A DNA stretch of 64,000 nucleotides from NCBI RefSeq assembly GCF_016756615.1, contig NZ_AP023262.1:5271501-5335500 (forward strand), read 5' to 3'. The translations under genes were made by a program, and so were the position numbers. Positions 47,182 to 54,699 of the stretch are shown here, in pieces (within the stretch, counting starts at the first letter, position 1; each line of letters opens with the position of its first letter). The notes below the pieces were generated by a model that was not told the DNA's origin, searched no databases, and worked only from the letters and a program-made list of their open reading frames with translations. The DNA comes from Mesorhizobium sp. L-8-3 (GTDB taxonomy: Bacteria; Pseudomonadota; Alphaproteobacteria; Rhizobiales; Rhizobiaceae).

Positions 47182-47754
47182 ATGCGGCAACCGAACGACT
47201 TCAGAAAGGACGAAGGCGGCGCCGCAATGGTCGAAATGACCATCGCGCTGACGCTGCTGCTCACTCTGACGCTTGGCTTCGTGGATTTCGGCTATGCGTT
47301 CTATCAATGGAACGCGGCCAACAAGGCCGTTCAGGTGGGCGCCAGGACTGCCGCCGTTTCCAGTCCCGTGAGCACCTCGCTCGCCAGCGCCGCGAATACC
47401 GCGGACTCCGCATTGGCGGGAACGGCCATGGGGTCCGGCAGCTTTCCGACCTATTCCTGCACAGGCGCCGGTGGCTGCGCCGGCTTCAGCCAGGCCAATT
47501 TCGACACGATCTACAACCGGATGGTGCCATTCTTCCCCCGGCTCCAGCCGGCCAATGTCAGGATTACCTATACCGCTACCGGGCTGGGCTACTGGGGCCG
47601 CCCGGGCGGGCCGGTGCCGACCGTCACCGTCAGCCTTGAAGGCCTGACCTTCCAGTTCTTCTTTCTCAGCGGACTTCTCGGCCTCAACGATATAACCATG
47701 CCCTCCATGCTCAGCACGGTCACGGGCGAAGACCTGAAGAGTACCTGGCCATGA
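47182..47754 (+). CDS. tadF: TadE/TadF-family pseudopilin
   Basis: A 190-residue pseudopilin paralogous to the preceding one. The N-terminus is MRQPNDFRKDEGGAAMVEM, with cleavage likely after GG and the Glu at +5 in AAMVE, then the helix TIALTLLLTLTLGFVDFGYA. Two cysteines (CTGAGGC) lie in the periplasmic part. TadE and TadF may form a minor pseudopilin complex at the pilus base. It starts one base after the upstream stop and overlaps cpaE by four bases. Confidence 0.85.
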   Translation: MRQPNDFRKDEGGAAMVEMTIALTLLLTLTLGFVDFGYAFYQWNAANKAVQVGARTAAVSSPVSTSLASAANTADSALAGTAMGSGSFPTYSCTGAGGCAGFSQANFDTIYNRMVPFFPRLQPANVRITYTATGLGYWGRPGGPVPTVTVSLEGLTFQFFFLSGLLGLNDITMPSMLSTVTGEDLKSTWP

Positions 47755-48914
47755 ACGCTCTCAGTCCCAAAGTCCTGCCTACCAGGCGAAAGCGCATCGC
47801 GCTCTATTCCTCCGACCCCCAGCTCCGGCGCGAAATCGCGACGCGGCTCGATGCGCTTGCCATCTACGATGTCCAGGTCGCCGAGACGGAAGCCTTCCTG
47901 GCGGGACCGCCGGCGGAAGGACGGCCGAGCGTGGCCATCCTCGACGTCGGCGAGGGCGAACTGCTCGCCGGCTCCCGGCTCGTCGACGCCCGCGCCGCCT
48001 GGGCCAATGTTCCTCTCGTGGCACTCTCCGGAGAGCTCGGCTCCGAACAGATGCGCAACCTCGTCCGGCTCAACGCGGCCGACTGGCTGCGCAAGCCCTT
48101 CGACGGAAAGGAACTGATCAATGCCGTCACCTTCCACGACAGCGGCAGCCAGGCGTCGAAGAGCCGGGTCATCACCTTCATCGGCGCGACGGGCGGCGCC
48201 GGCGCCACGACGCTCGCCCTTTCGGCCGCGGATCATCTCGCCTCCCGGTCCGCGGAGCGTGCCGCTGGGACCTGCCTCGTCGACCTCGATTTCCAGCATG
48301 CCAATTGCAGCGCCTACCTCAATGTCTACACCGAGTTCGACATCGAAGGCGTGGTCGCCAATCCCGACCGGCTGGATGTCGAACTGATGGACCTCATCAA
48401 GCTGACGCGCAAGCCGGGCTTCACGCTCTATTCCTTCGAGCGGCCGAGCCTGCCTTTCGCGGCCAACGGCCAGGATTTCGTGTTCAAGCTTCTCGATCTG
48501 GCCGCCTACCGTTTCGAGGATGTCGTCATCGACCTGCCCAACGTCGAGACGCCATGGCAGAACTCGGTCCTTTCGACCAGCGACGAGATCTTCGTCGTCT
48601 TCGAACTCAACATCGCCTCGCTGCGCCACGCCAAGCATCTCTTCCAGAGGATACGCGGCCTGCGCGGCAACGGCGCAAGCATCACGCTGGTCGCCAACAA
48701 GCGCAAGCGCAAGCTGTTCGGCAACCATTTCTCCCGCGGCGAGCTGGAGAAGATCTTCAGGCAGCCGCACATCAAGGCCGTCAGCCTCGACACGCCGCTG
48801 CTGACGGATGCGCTCAATCGCGCGCTGCTCCCGTCCGAGGTGCATGCCCGGGCGCGTTTCAACAAGGACGTGAAAGCAATCTTCCGCGAGCGGCTCGATG
48901 CAAAGGCGCGGTAG
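47751..48914 (+). CDS. cpaE: CpaE/TadZ-type ATPase-like pilus localisation protein
   Basis: A 387-residue protein of the MinD/ParA superfamily. An N-terminal receiver-like domain (15-125, with ILDVGEGE at 63-70) is degenerate. The ATPase domain starts at RVITFIGATGGAGATTLALS (139-158). Neither the deviant Walker lysine nor the catalytic lysine of GK-S/T is present. CLVDLDFQHANCSAYLN is the Walker A' region and VVIDLPNVETPWQ the Walker B. CpaE/TadZ proteins place the pilus machine at a cell pole. Last gene of the plus tad arm. Confidence 0.9.
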   Translation: MNALSPKVLPTRRKRIALYSSDPQLRREIATRLDALAIYDVQVAETEAFLAGPPAEGRPSVAILDVGEGELLAGSRLVDARAAWANVPLVALSGELGSEQMRNLVRLNAADWLRKPFDGKELINAVTFHDSGSQASKSRVITFIGATGGAGATTLALSAADHLASRSAERAAGTCLVDLDFQHANCSAYLNVYTEFDIEGVVANPDRLDVELMDLIKLTRKPGFTLYSFERPSLPFAANGQDFVFKLLDLAAYRFEDVVIDLPNVETPWQNSVLSTSDEIFVVFELNIASLRHAKHLFQRIRGLRGNGASITLVANKRKRKLFGNHFSRGELEKIFRQPHIKAVSLDTPLLTDALNRALLPSEVHARARFNKDVKAIFRERLDAKAR

Positions 48915-48965
48915 AAATGCGACGACGCTGCGGCAAGCGGTCTTCTCTCCGTCGGCGGCCGTCGT

Positions 48966-49128
48966 CAAGGTCACGGAATGGATCCTCGGGTCGGAGCCCG
49001 AGGATGACGAAGACGGGTACGCTTTCGTCAATCGCCAACCGTTGTCGCCAGTGGCGCCGGTGGTTTGCCGCGGCCTTTCCACTTCGTCATCCTCGGGCCC
49101 CGACCCGAGGATCCATGCCGTGACCTCG
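48966..49128. repeat. Two inverted copies of a palindromic intergenic repeat
   Basis: A 41-base unit lies at 48972-49012 and again, inverted, at 49082-49122; they differ at two positions. Each unit is itself a hairpin (ATCCTCGGG and CCCGAGGAT). The whole forms a large inverted repeat with a 69-base centre. Such CCTCGGG-containing units are scattered in rhizobial genomes. It fills most of the 312-base gap after cpaE. Confidence 0.8.
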
Positions 49129-49226
49129 AACGCGAACGCTACGGTGAAGGACTGGGCTGCCATGCGACTTTGCAGCCTTCCGGTCCACCTCCATGGCGAG
49201 GCCCGAACCCACGGTTCATCTCCATC

Positions 49227-49805
49227 ATGAGCAGGCACTTAAATTTCGCCATCCTGGCCCTTGCCGGCATTCTTTACGCCGCTCCGCCCGCCGCCGCCGA
49301 GGCCGGCATCCAGCGTGTCCACCGGGCCGACCGTCCCAAGCTTCCCGGCATGGGCCCCAGCCTGCGCAATGCGGTCAGCCTGGACACAAATGAACGCGCC
49401 GGGACGATCATCATCCGCAAGGACGAGAAAGCCCTCTTCCTGGTAACCGGCAAGGGACAGGCGCTGCGCTACAAAATCAGCGTCGGCCGCGACGGCTTCG
49501 GCTGGACCGGCACCGTGAAAGTGGGCGCCAAGCAGACATGGCCCGAATGGCGGCCCCCGGCGGAGATGCGCAAACGCGAGCCGGACCTGCCGGAACTGGT
49601 GCCGGCGGGCCCCTACAATCCGCTTGGCGCGCGCGCGCTCTATCTCCACAAGAATGGTCGCGACACCCTGTACCGGATTCATGGTACCAATGATCCGAAG
49701 GGAGTCGGCTTCGACGGCACCTCTGGTTGCTTTCGCCTGACCAACACCGATGTGGTCGATCTTTTTCAGCGGGTTCCCGTAGGAACAAAGGTCATCGTGC
49801 AATGA
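49227..49805 (+). CDS. L,D-transpeptidase (YkuD fold)
   Basis: A 192-residue periplasmic enzyme that makes or attaches cross-links in peptidoglycan. A signal peptide, MSRHLNFAILALAGILYAAP, ends near AAAEA. The YkuD motif is present: H152 in IHGTNDPKGVG and the nucleophile C168 in GTSGCFRLTN. The GAKQTWPEWRPPAEM block is typical of the rhizobial group. It is the first of three overlapping genes (stop and next start share TGA/ATG) and follows the tad locus. Confidence 0.92.
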   Translation: MSRHLNFAILALAGILYAAPPAAAEAGIQRVHRADRPKLPGMGPSLRNAVSLDTNERAGTIIIRKDEKALFLVTGKGQALRYKISVGRDGFGWTGTVKVGAKQTWPEWRPPAEMRKREPDLPELVPAGPYNPLGARALYLHKNGRDTLYRIHGTNDPKGVGFDGTSGCFRLTNTDVVDLFQRVPVGTKVIVQ

Positions 49806-50368
49806 CGACAATCCGTGACACGACAGCACCTCCGGTCCAGGGAGAATTCCGGCAGCAGGGCAACAGAAGCACCGGAGGGAAACTCCTCGCGATCCTCGGC
49901 GTGTCGGCCCTCGTGCTGACTGCAGTCAATCTGACGGCCTCCATCTCCCTTTACCGGGCGGCGAGTGAGGTGCGTGGAGTCGAAAAGCGGCTGGAGGAAC
50001 TTGCGGCCTTCGAGAAGCGGATCGTCGAGCGGCTCGACCTGGTCAACACCGGCATGCAAAATCGGGTGCATGAGCTCAATCGCGATTTCGACATGCGTCT
50101 GGGGCTGGTGAACGAGGCGATGGCCGATTTCGATCGCGGGCTGTCGCGGTTGCGCTCGGAGATCGGACTTGGCGCCGCGTTGCTGCAGCCGGACCTGCCA
50201 GTTGAGACCGTAGTGCCTTTGTCCGAACCGGCAGCGGAAGAAGAACCGTCCGTCATCGCGGCCGATCCGCCGCGGCCGCGACGCAAGTCAGCGCCGAAGC
50301 CGGTCAGTCCGGCCTATCAGCGGATCGAATTGCCGGACGGCAAGGTCACCTACCGCAAAGTCCAATGA
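49802..50368 (+). CDS. Single-span membrane protein with coiled coil
   Basis: A 188-residue protein. A proline/arginine-rich cytoplasmic N-terminus leads to one helix, ILGVSALVLTAVNLTASISL (about 31-50). A coiled coil of about 70 residues follows, with VRGVEKRLEELAAFEKRIVE and FDMRLGLVNEAMADFDRG. The tail (150-188) is Pro/Arg rich and ends in QRIELPDGKVTYRKVQ. I do not recognise a family. It overlaps the L,D-transpeptidase stop and the next start (ATGA), so the three genes are probably one unit. Confidence 0.7.
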   Translation: MTTIRDTTAPPVQGEFRQQGNRSTGGKLLAILGVSALVLTAVNLTASISLYRAASEVRGVEKRLEELAAFEKRIVERLDLVNTGMQNRVHELNRDFDMRLGLVNEAMADFDRGLSRLRSEIGLGAALLQPDLPVETVVPLSEPAAEEEPSVIAADPPRPRRKSAPKPVSPAYQRIELPDGKVTYRKVQ

Positions 50369-50727
50369 GGCTCAGCCGTGCCAGCCGCGTCGCGTGTGCC
50401 AGCCTGGCAGTGGCTGCGTTCGCAGCTCTGACGTCCTCGCAGGCTGCGGAGGCCGAATGCTATCGAGTGGTCAATGTCGATCTCTGGGACGTGCTTTACA
50501 TCAGAAGCAGGCAGGATCACCGCTCGAAACCGGCCGGGGCCATAGCGCCGGATCACACCGGCATCATCCACGCTACCGGCGCCTGCCGGCCGCAAGGCGC
50601 GAGCCGCAAACGCCAATGGTGTCCGGTCGACTACTATCCTTTGCCGACGGTGCGTATCACCGGCTATGTGAAGGCCTATTTCGTCGTAACTGCCGCCTGT
50701 CCTCCAGGTCAAATGCCAGTTCCCTGA
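50365..50727 (+). CDS. Exported SH3-like small protein
   Basis: A 120-residue protein. The signal peptide MRLSRASRVACASLAVAAFA ends near SQAAEA-EC. The mature 90 residues have VVNVDLWDVLYIRSRQDHRS and the motifs GIIHATGACR and RQWCPVDYY, a bacterial SH3-like layout with paired cysteines. Such domains bind peptidoglycan in other proteins; here that is an inference from the neighbours. It overlaps the coiled-coil gene at its start. Its last 71 bases also overlap the convergent gene. Confidence 0.72.
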   Translation: MRLSRASRVACASLAVAAFAALTSSQAAEAECYRVVNVDLWDVLYIRSRQDHRSKPAGAIAPDHTGIIHATGACRPQGASRKRQWCPVDYYPLPTVRITGYVKAYFVVTAACPPGQMPVP

Positions 50728-51235
50728 TAGCGGTCGACATCGGCTGCTCGCGTCGACGAGCCCCGGTCAGGACCACCAGATGGCACCAGGCGCACGCGAT
50801 CAAACCGAGCGACAGGACCAGGACAGGAATTGCGCCGAGTTGGCTACCTTGCAGCAGGTAGCTGCCTGCGGCCAGCGCGGAATCGGAGCTGGCGACCGAA
50901 GCGCCGCTGCCGACCACAAGCATGGCGGCCAGAAGAAGCAAGGTGGCATGATTGATCAGGAACGAGACCGGCCTCCACTGTCGCATTCCTGTCGCAAGCG
51001 CGATCAACGCCGCCAGGCCGAAGATGGACACAAATTGCAGCACAAGCGAGTGGCCCGTGACCGTATCCAGCCAATTTGCGCTATCGCGGAACAACGCACG
51101 CAGTTCAAAGGACGCCGCCCACAAGGGCGGCGCGGATGGGTGGATGCCGAGCAGATATGAGACGACACGCTCGGTCATGAACAGGCCCAGGACGAGGATT
51201 GGAAATCCGGCAGCGAGGACTTTGCGGCGAAGCAT
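50657..51235 (-). CDS. Membrane protein of unknown function
   Basis: A 192-residue protein (ATG 51235) with about four hydrophobic segments: VLAAGFPILVLGLFM, LVLQFVSIFGLAALIALATG, LLLLAAMLVVGSG and LGAIPVLVLSLGLIACAWCH. The C-terminus is a charged tail (LAFDLEDRRQLRRNRPSHSR). An ATG at 51247 would add four residues. No motif I know; similar proteins occur in rhizobia. It overlaps the SH3-like gene by 71 bases tail to tail. Confidence 0.65.
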   Translation of the reverse strand: MLRRKVLAAGFPILVLGLFMTERVVSYLLGIHPSAPPLWAASFELRALFRDSANWLDTVTGHSLVLQFVSIFGLAALIALATGMRQWRPVSFLINHATLLLLAAMLVVGSGASVASSDSALAAGSYLLQGSQLGAIPVLVLSLGLIACAWCHLVVLTGARRREQPMSTAIRELAFDLEDRRQLRRNRPSHSR

Positions 51236-51522
51236 GATACCCTCCATTATCCAAGAGGATGACGTTCAAAAGTTGTCCGAGGCTTACGCAAGCCGCGGAA
51301 TTCTTCGACCGTCCTTCCTTTGCGCATATTGCGGCGGTCCCGCCAAAGCGCGTCGCGACTTTTTAGAATTGGCTTACGCTTTAGCGGGCGAGCGGCCTCC
51401 CGATATGGGTAGCGCTGATACGGAGCCGCATTTCGCGCAGGCCCCAGCCAGGACGCGTCGCTGTGTAGGCGTCGATGCGACTCGGTCGGCAAGCGCCGAT
51501 GAGCCGCTCTGAGCGCAGAGCA

Positions 51523-51768
51523 TTATCTCTTGCCAGCGGTAATGCTCCTGAGCACCGCCGAGCGCCTTGATCGTCCTTTCAGAAGGCATCGTGCGCGCCT
51601 TGCTGCATGGAGGCGGTTCAGAAGGCTGCACATGGACCGCGCCTCGGATGCCGACAGTTCGGTCAGCGCGATGCCGGAATATGTCGCCGGCTCGGCGAGT
51701 GTGCCGTCCCACACCAGCCACGCATCGGTAGGGTCCTGGAAATGCTCGAAGCGATCAACGTCATTCAC
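51523..51768 (-). CDS. Small hypothetical protein
   Basis: About 81 residues from GTG 51768, preceded by a GGCAGG site. The first half, VNDVDRFEHFQDPTDAWLVW then DGTLAEPATYSGIALTELSA, reads like a compact folded protein; SASEARSMCSLLNRLHAARR is a helix. The tail is basic and may be partly out of true frame. No recognised family. It is the only plausible gene in 51.2-52.2 kb. Confidence 0.4.
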   Translation of the reverse strand: MNDVDRFEHFQDPTDAWLVWDGTLAEPATYSGIALTELSASEARSMCSLLNRLHAARRARCLLKGRSRRSAVLRSITAGKR

Positions 51769-51774
51769 GCGCAA

Positions 51775-52278
51775 CCTGCCGCCATCTGTTCGAAGGGTTG
51801 TACGCGGATAGATTGCGGCGATTAACGAACTCCTACCGTTACGTCACGAGGCATACCCCAAACGCGAACGCCCGCGCCTTCGGGACGCGCTCCAAGCGCA
51901 AGGCCCGATCGGACTTGCAGACGGAGAAGCCAATCTCCCGCAGGCTCGATCAGGTCGCTTCCGGAATTGAGAGGTTCGCAACTTCCGGATGGGATATGCG
52001 ACCATGGCGCCAAAAGATCGCGCAAGAAACTACTGCGGCAAGGACAACCTAATCAGCTCTCAATGCCGATGGTCTTGATAGAATACCGCGGCGGCGTTGA
52101 TAAAACCGTGGCGGCCGGCGGGTAACTCAGGTGATCAGGTTGGGTTGCCGGCCGCATACAGTGCGACGGAGGTGGCGCGCGTATTGGCAGGCGCCGGGTC
52201 GTGCACCCGGCGCCGCCCATCGGCGGGCGGCGGACCGTCCGCCCACCAGGCTTGTGCCGACCTGGGTGCCGGCACTTC
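51775..52278. other. Gene-poor stretch with GC hairpins
   Basis: No supported gene. At 52190-52214 GGCGCCGGGT pairs perfectly with ACCCGGCGCC around five bases, and a second hairpin (GGGCGG/CCGCCC) follows within 40 bases. These could end transcription of the small gene at 52279-52488. Confidence 0.45.
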
Positions 52279-52488
52279 TCACGATGCCGCGCCCAGCATG
52301 GCCAGCAATTCGCTTCGCGAGAATCTCATCGTATACCGATATTGCGACTGGCGATCGTATAGACCGTCGGCACAGAACGAGAGGCAAACCTCGTCTCCGT
52401 CCGACGCAACTTCCTGTCGCCCCACAGGTCCGTTGAAGATCGTGCGCTCGCTTCCCGGCCGTTTCGCCGGGCCTACATGTACTCGCAT
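52279..52488 (-). CDS. Small hypothetical protein
   Basis: A 69-residue protein from ATG 52488 with GGGGCGA upstream. The stretch GDEVCLSFCADGLYDRQSQY then RYTMRFSRSELLAMLGAAS looks like a real beta-hairpin and helix rather than random translation. I do not recognise it and it could be a remnant of a larger gene. Its end is followed by the hairpins at 52190-52214. Confidence 0.4.
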   Translation of the reverse strand: MRVHVGPAKRPGSERTIFNGPVGRQEVASDGDEVCLSFCADGLYDRQSQYRYTMRFSRSELLAMLGAAS

Positions 52489-53047
52489 TTCTGAATCGCC
52501 CCGTATGCTGCCACTGTTCAGTTCGCTGACGATAGCGCGTGCGGGAACGCTGGACAGACAGAGCCCCCCGCGGAAACGGCTACCGTCCGCGTCGAGAGCT
52601 CAGGCCGGATGAACTGCCTCTCCCCCAAGGCCCACGTACATCTGAGCAGCGGCCATGATTGCCGAACAGAACAAATTGTCAAGCCGGCCGCAGTTGATGA
52701 AGATCATGAATTCTTGAAATCGATCTCTTAGATTGATCCGGCCTACGCCCTCCCCGCTTTTTCCATACGAAATGGAAATGTATATTCTCCAAAGCCAGTC
52801 GCCGGTGGGCAAAAACCTGACGCGTGGTACCCGACGCAACGACGGCCGCAGCCGTGGGAAGCGCACGTTGATTTAAGAAAAGGGGGACGCGCAAACGCCC
52901 CCCCGAACATGCGAACCGAAAAACTCGAAACGGTTCTCGACCACCCCGGCGGATAGCCGTCACCAGTGGGCTGCCGCCCCTCCGTCGAACCAAATCCCGG
53001 TCGCCTACGTTCCTGCTTCGATGCCGACATCGAAGAAAGGAATGAAA
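52489..53047. other. Gene-poor stretch
   Basis: No gene that I can support on either strand in these 559 bases. It precedes the DUF305 gene and should hold its promoter. Confidence 0.4.
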
Positions 53048-53605
53048 ATGGGTCACCAACAGCACATGATGAGCATGGGCTGGGGTCGGTTCGCAGCGAT
53101 GATCGCGACCTCTACCCTGATTATGTTCCTACTGATGTATCAACTCGTCTACAGCTACGATCACGCCACGTTCAGCCTGAACCGGCTTATTGCATCGCTG
53201 CTCATGGGCTGTGTGATGGCTGTCGTCATGCTGGGCTTCATGTGGTCGATGTACAATGGAATGGGCATCAAGCTCGCCATCTTCGCAGGCGCGACCGTTG
53301 CTGCCGTCACCCTGCTCTACGTCAACCGCAGCCAAAGCCTCGTGGATGACACGATCTTCATGCAGTCGATGATTCCGCATCACTCCATCGCCATCAACAA
53401 TGCCCGGAGAGCCGAAATCAGCGACCCGCGCGTGCGCCAGCTTGCTGACGGGATCATCGCATCCCAGGTGCGGGAGATCGAGGAAATGAGGCTTCTCATC
53501 AACGACATCGAGAAGAACGGAGAGCGCGCCAAGCAGCCAATTCCTGCACGTCCCGCGACTGTCACGCCGGACATGATGCCGAAAATCCGCGAGGCGATTG
53601 AGTAG
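53048..53605 (+). CDS. DUF305-domain membrane protein
   Basis: A 185-residue protein with three N-terminal membrane helices (about 16-35, 45-70 and 75-92), followed by a DUF305 domain with the defining MIPHHSIAINNARRAEISD. The domain is a four-helix, ferritin-like bundle in which the paired histidines and methionines bind metal in relatives, often copper-linked. A His/Met-rich N-terminus (GHQQHMMSMG) fits that idea. ATG 53048 is chosen for AAAGGA seven bases upstream. It is a lone gene in an accessory stretch. Confidence 0.85.
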   Translation: MGHQQHMMSMGWGRFAAMIATSTLIMFLLMYQLVYSYDHATFSLNRLIASLLMGCVMAVVMLGFMWSMYNGMGIKLAIFAGATVAAVTLLYVNRSQSLVDDTIFMQSMIPHHSIAINNARRAEISDPRVRQLADGIIASQVREIEEMRLLINDIEKNGERAKQPIPARPATVTPDMMPKIREAIE

Positions 53606-53743
53606 CGGCGGAATTCCGCGACGGGTCGTCTCGTGACATTTCGGGCCGGCACCAAGCGTCAAATTCTGGCCACCAGATGCAGCGCGCAACACCAAGAAGG
53701 TCTGTGCGATCACGCGGCGTCCAGTTTGATTGCGTTACGGGGC

Positions 53744-54136
53744 TCAGTTGATCCCCTGGGCCGTCCTGTCGATCATCATCAACGCATCGTTGATGCCGGT
53801 TCTCAGGTTGACCAGTTCCTTGCGATTGAGCGTCAGCGGCAACTCGACCCCCTGCAGCGCCAGGATAAGGACGGCCGTGCGGTCCGGCCGCACGCCGACG
53901 GTAATGCCGCCGCGAACGTCCTGAAGCATCGGAACCTCGCCGGGGGGGAGCGCGGCCTTCAGTTTTGCGAATTCCGCAGCGAGCCCGGCCACGACCATGG
54001 GAATGCAGGACGCGGCGAAAGGCATGCGATAGGTCTTGCCGCTTGCAGATTCGAGCAGCAGCGAAACGGTCTGCGCGTCCACATTTGCGCTCGCCTCCCG
54101 CAGCAAGACCAGCCGTGGCCCGCGTGTTGCCGACAT
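53744..54136 (-). CDS. Hypothetical protein
   Basis: A 130-residue cytoplasmic protein from ATG 54136, with GGAGGGG just upstream. The sequence is a mixed alpha/beta fold: PRLVLLREASANVDAQTVSL, PMVVAGLAAEFAKLKAALPP, and GGITVGVRPDRTAVLILALQ. The C-terminus, NLRTGINDALMMIDRTAQG, is a helix. I do not recognise a family. Confidence 0.65.
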   Translation of the reverse strand: MSATRGPRLVLLREASANVDAQTVSLLLESASGKTYRMPFAASCIPMVVAGLAAEFAKLKAALPPGEVPMLQDVRGGITVGVRPDRTAVLILALQGVELPLTLNRKELVNLRTGINDALMMIDRTAQGIN

Positions 54137-54247
54137 GGTTGCCCCTCCTTCATCGCCCAAACGGCCGCCGCGCGAACCGTTCCGCGAGCCGGATCCGTCC
54201 CGACATGAAGCAACCAACGCGGCGGTCTTCGCCATCAACAATTGGAG

Positions 54248-54562
54248 CTATCCGTGTCCCGGGCGGGCGCTGCGCGCCAGATGCGGCGCCACGGCCGCGA
54301 AGACGATCAGTCCGCCCGCCATCGTGACGGGGCCGGGGGTCTCTGCGAAGAACAACCATACCCAGGGCGGAGGGAGCGGCGTATCCAGGGAGACGATGAG
54401 AGCGGTTTCCACCGCAGGCAGCAGGCGCGCGCCGAGCGTGAACAGCGCCAATCCGGCGGCTGACGCCATGCCGAAGAATGCAAGAAGGGACAACTCCTCC
54501 ACGGAAACGGTCAACGGTACTCCGGGGGGCCAGGACATGAGTGCACCAAGCAGAGCGGACAT
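54248..54562 (-). pseudogene. C-terminal fragment of a DMT/EamA-family transporter
   Basis: About 104 residues that match only the last third of an EamA (drug/metabolite transporter) protein: LFTLGARLLPAVETALIVSL, DTPLPPPWVWLFFAETPG and MAGGLIVFAAVAPHLARSA. EamA proteins have about 300 residues and ten helices; the N-terminal seven are missing, and no frame upstream encodes them. A decayed or truncated gene. Confidence 0.7.
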
Positions 54563-54699
54563 GCATGCCGGGATGGACCTTCGCAGGCGCTGGCGCGTCC
54601 GGCAGGTACCTTTCTCTCAACCCAGAATTAACGCTTGCGATTCACCGCTTCTTCAACGCCCGGGTGCTAGCCGTGCCGCTCGCCTTTCGGAGGTCCGGC

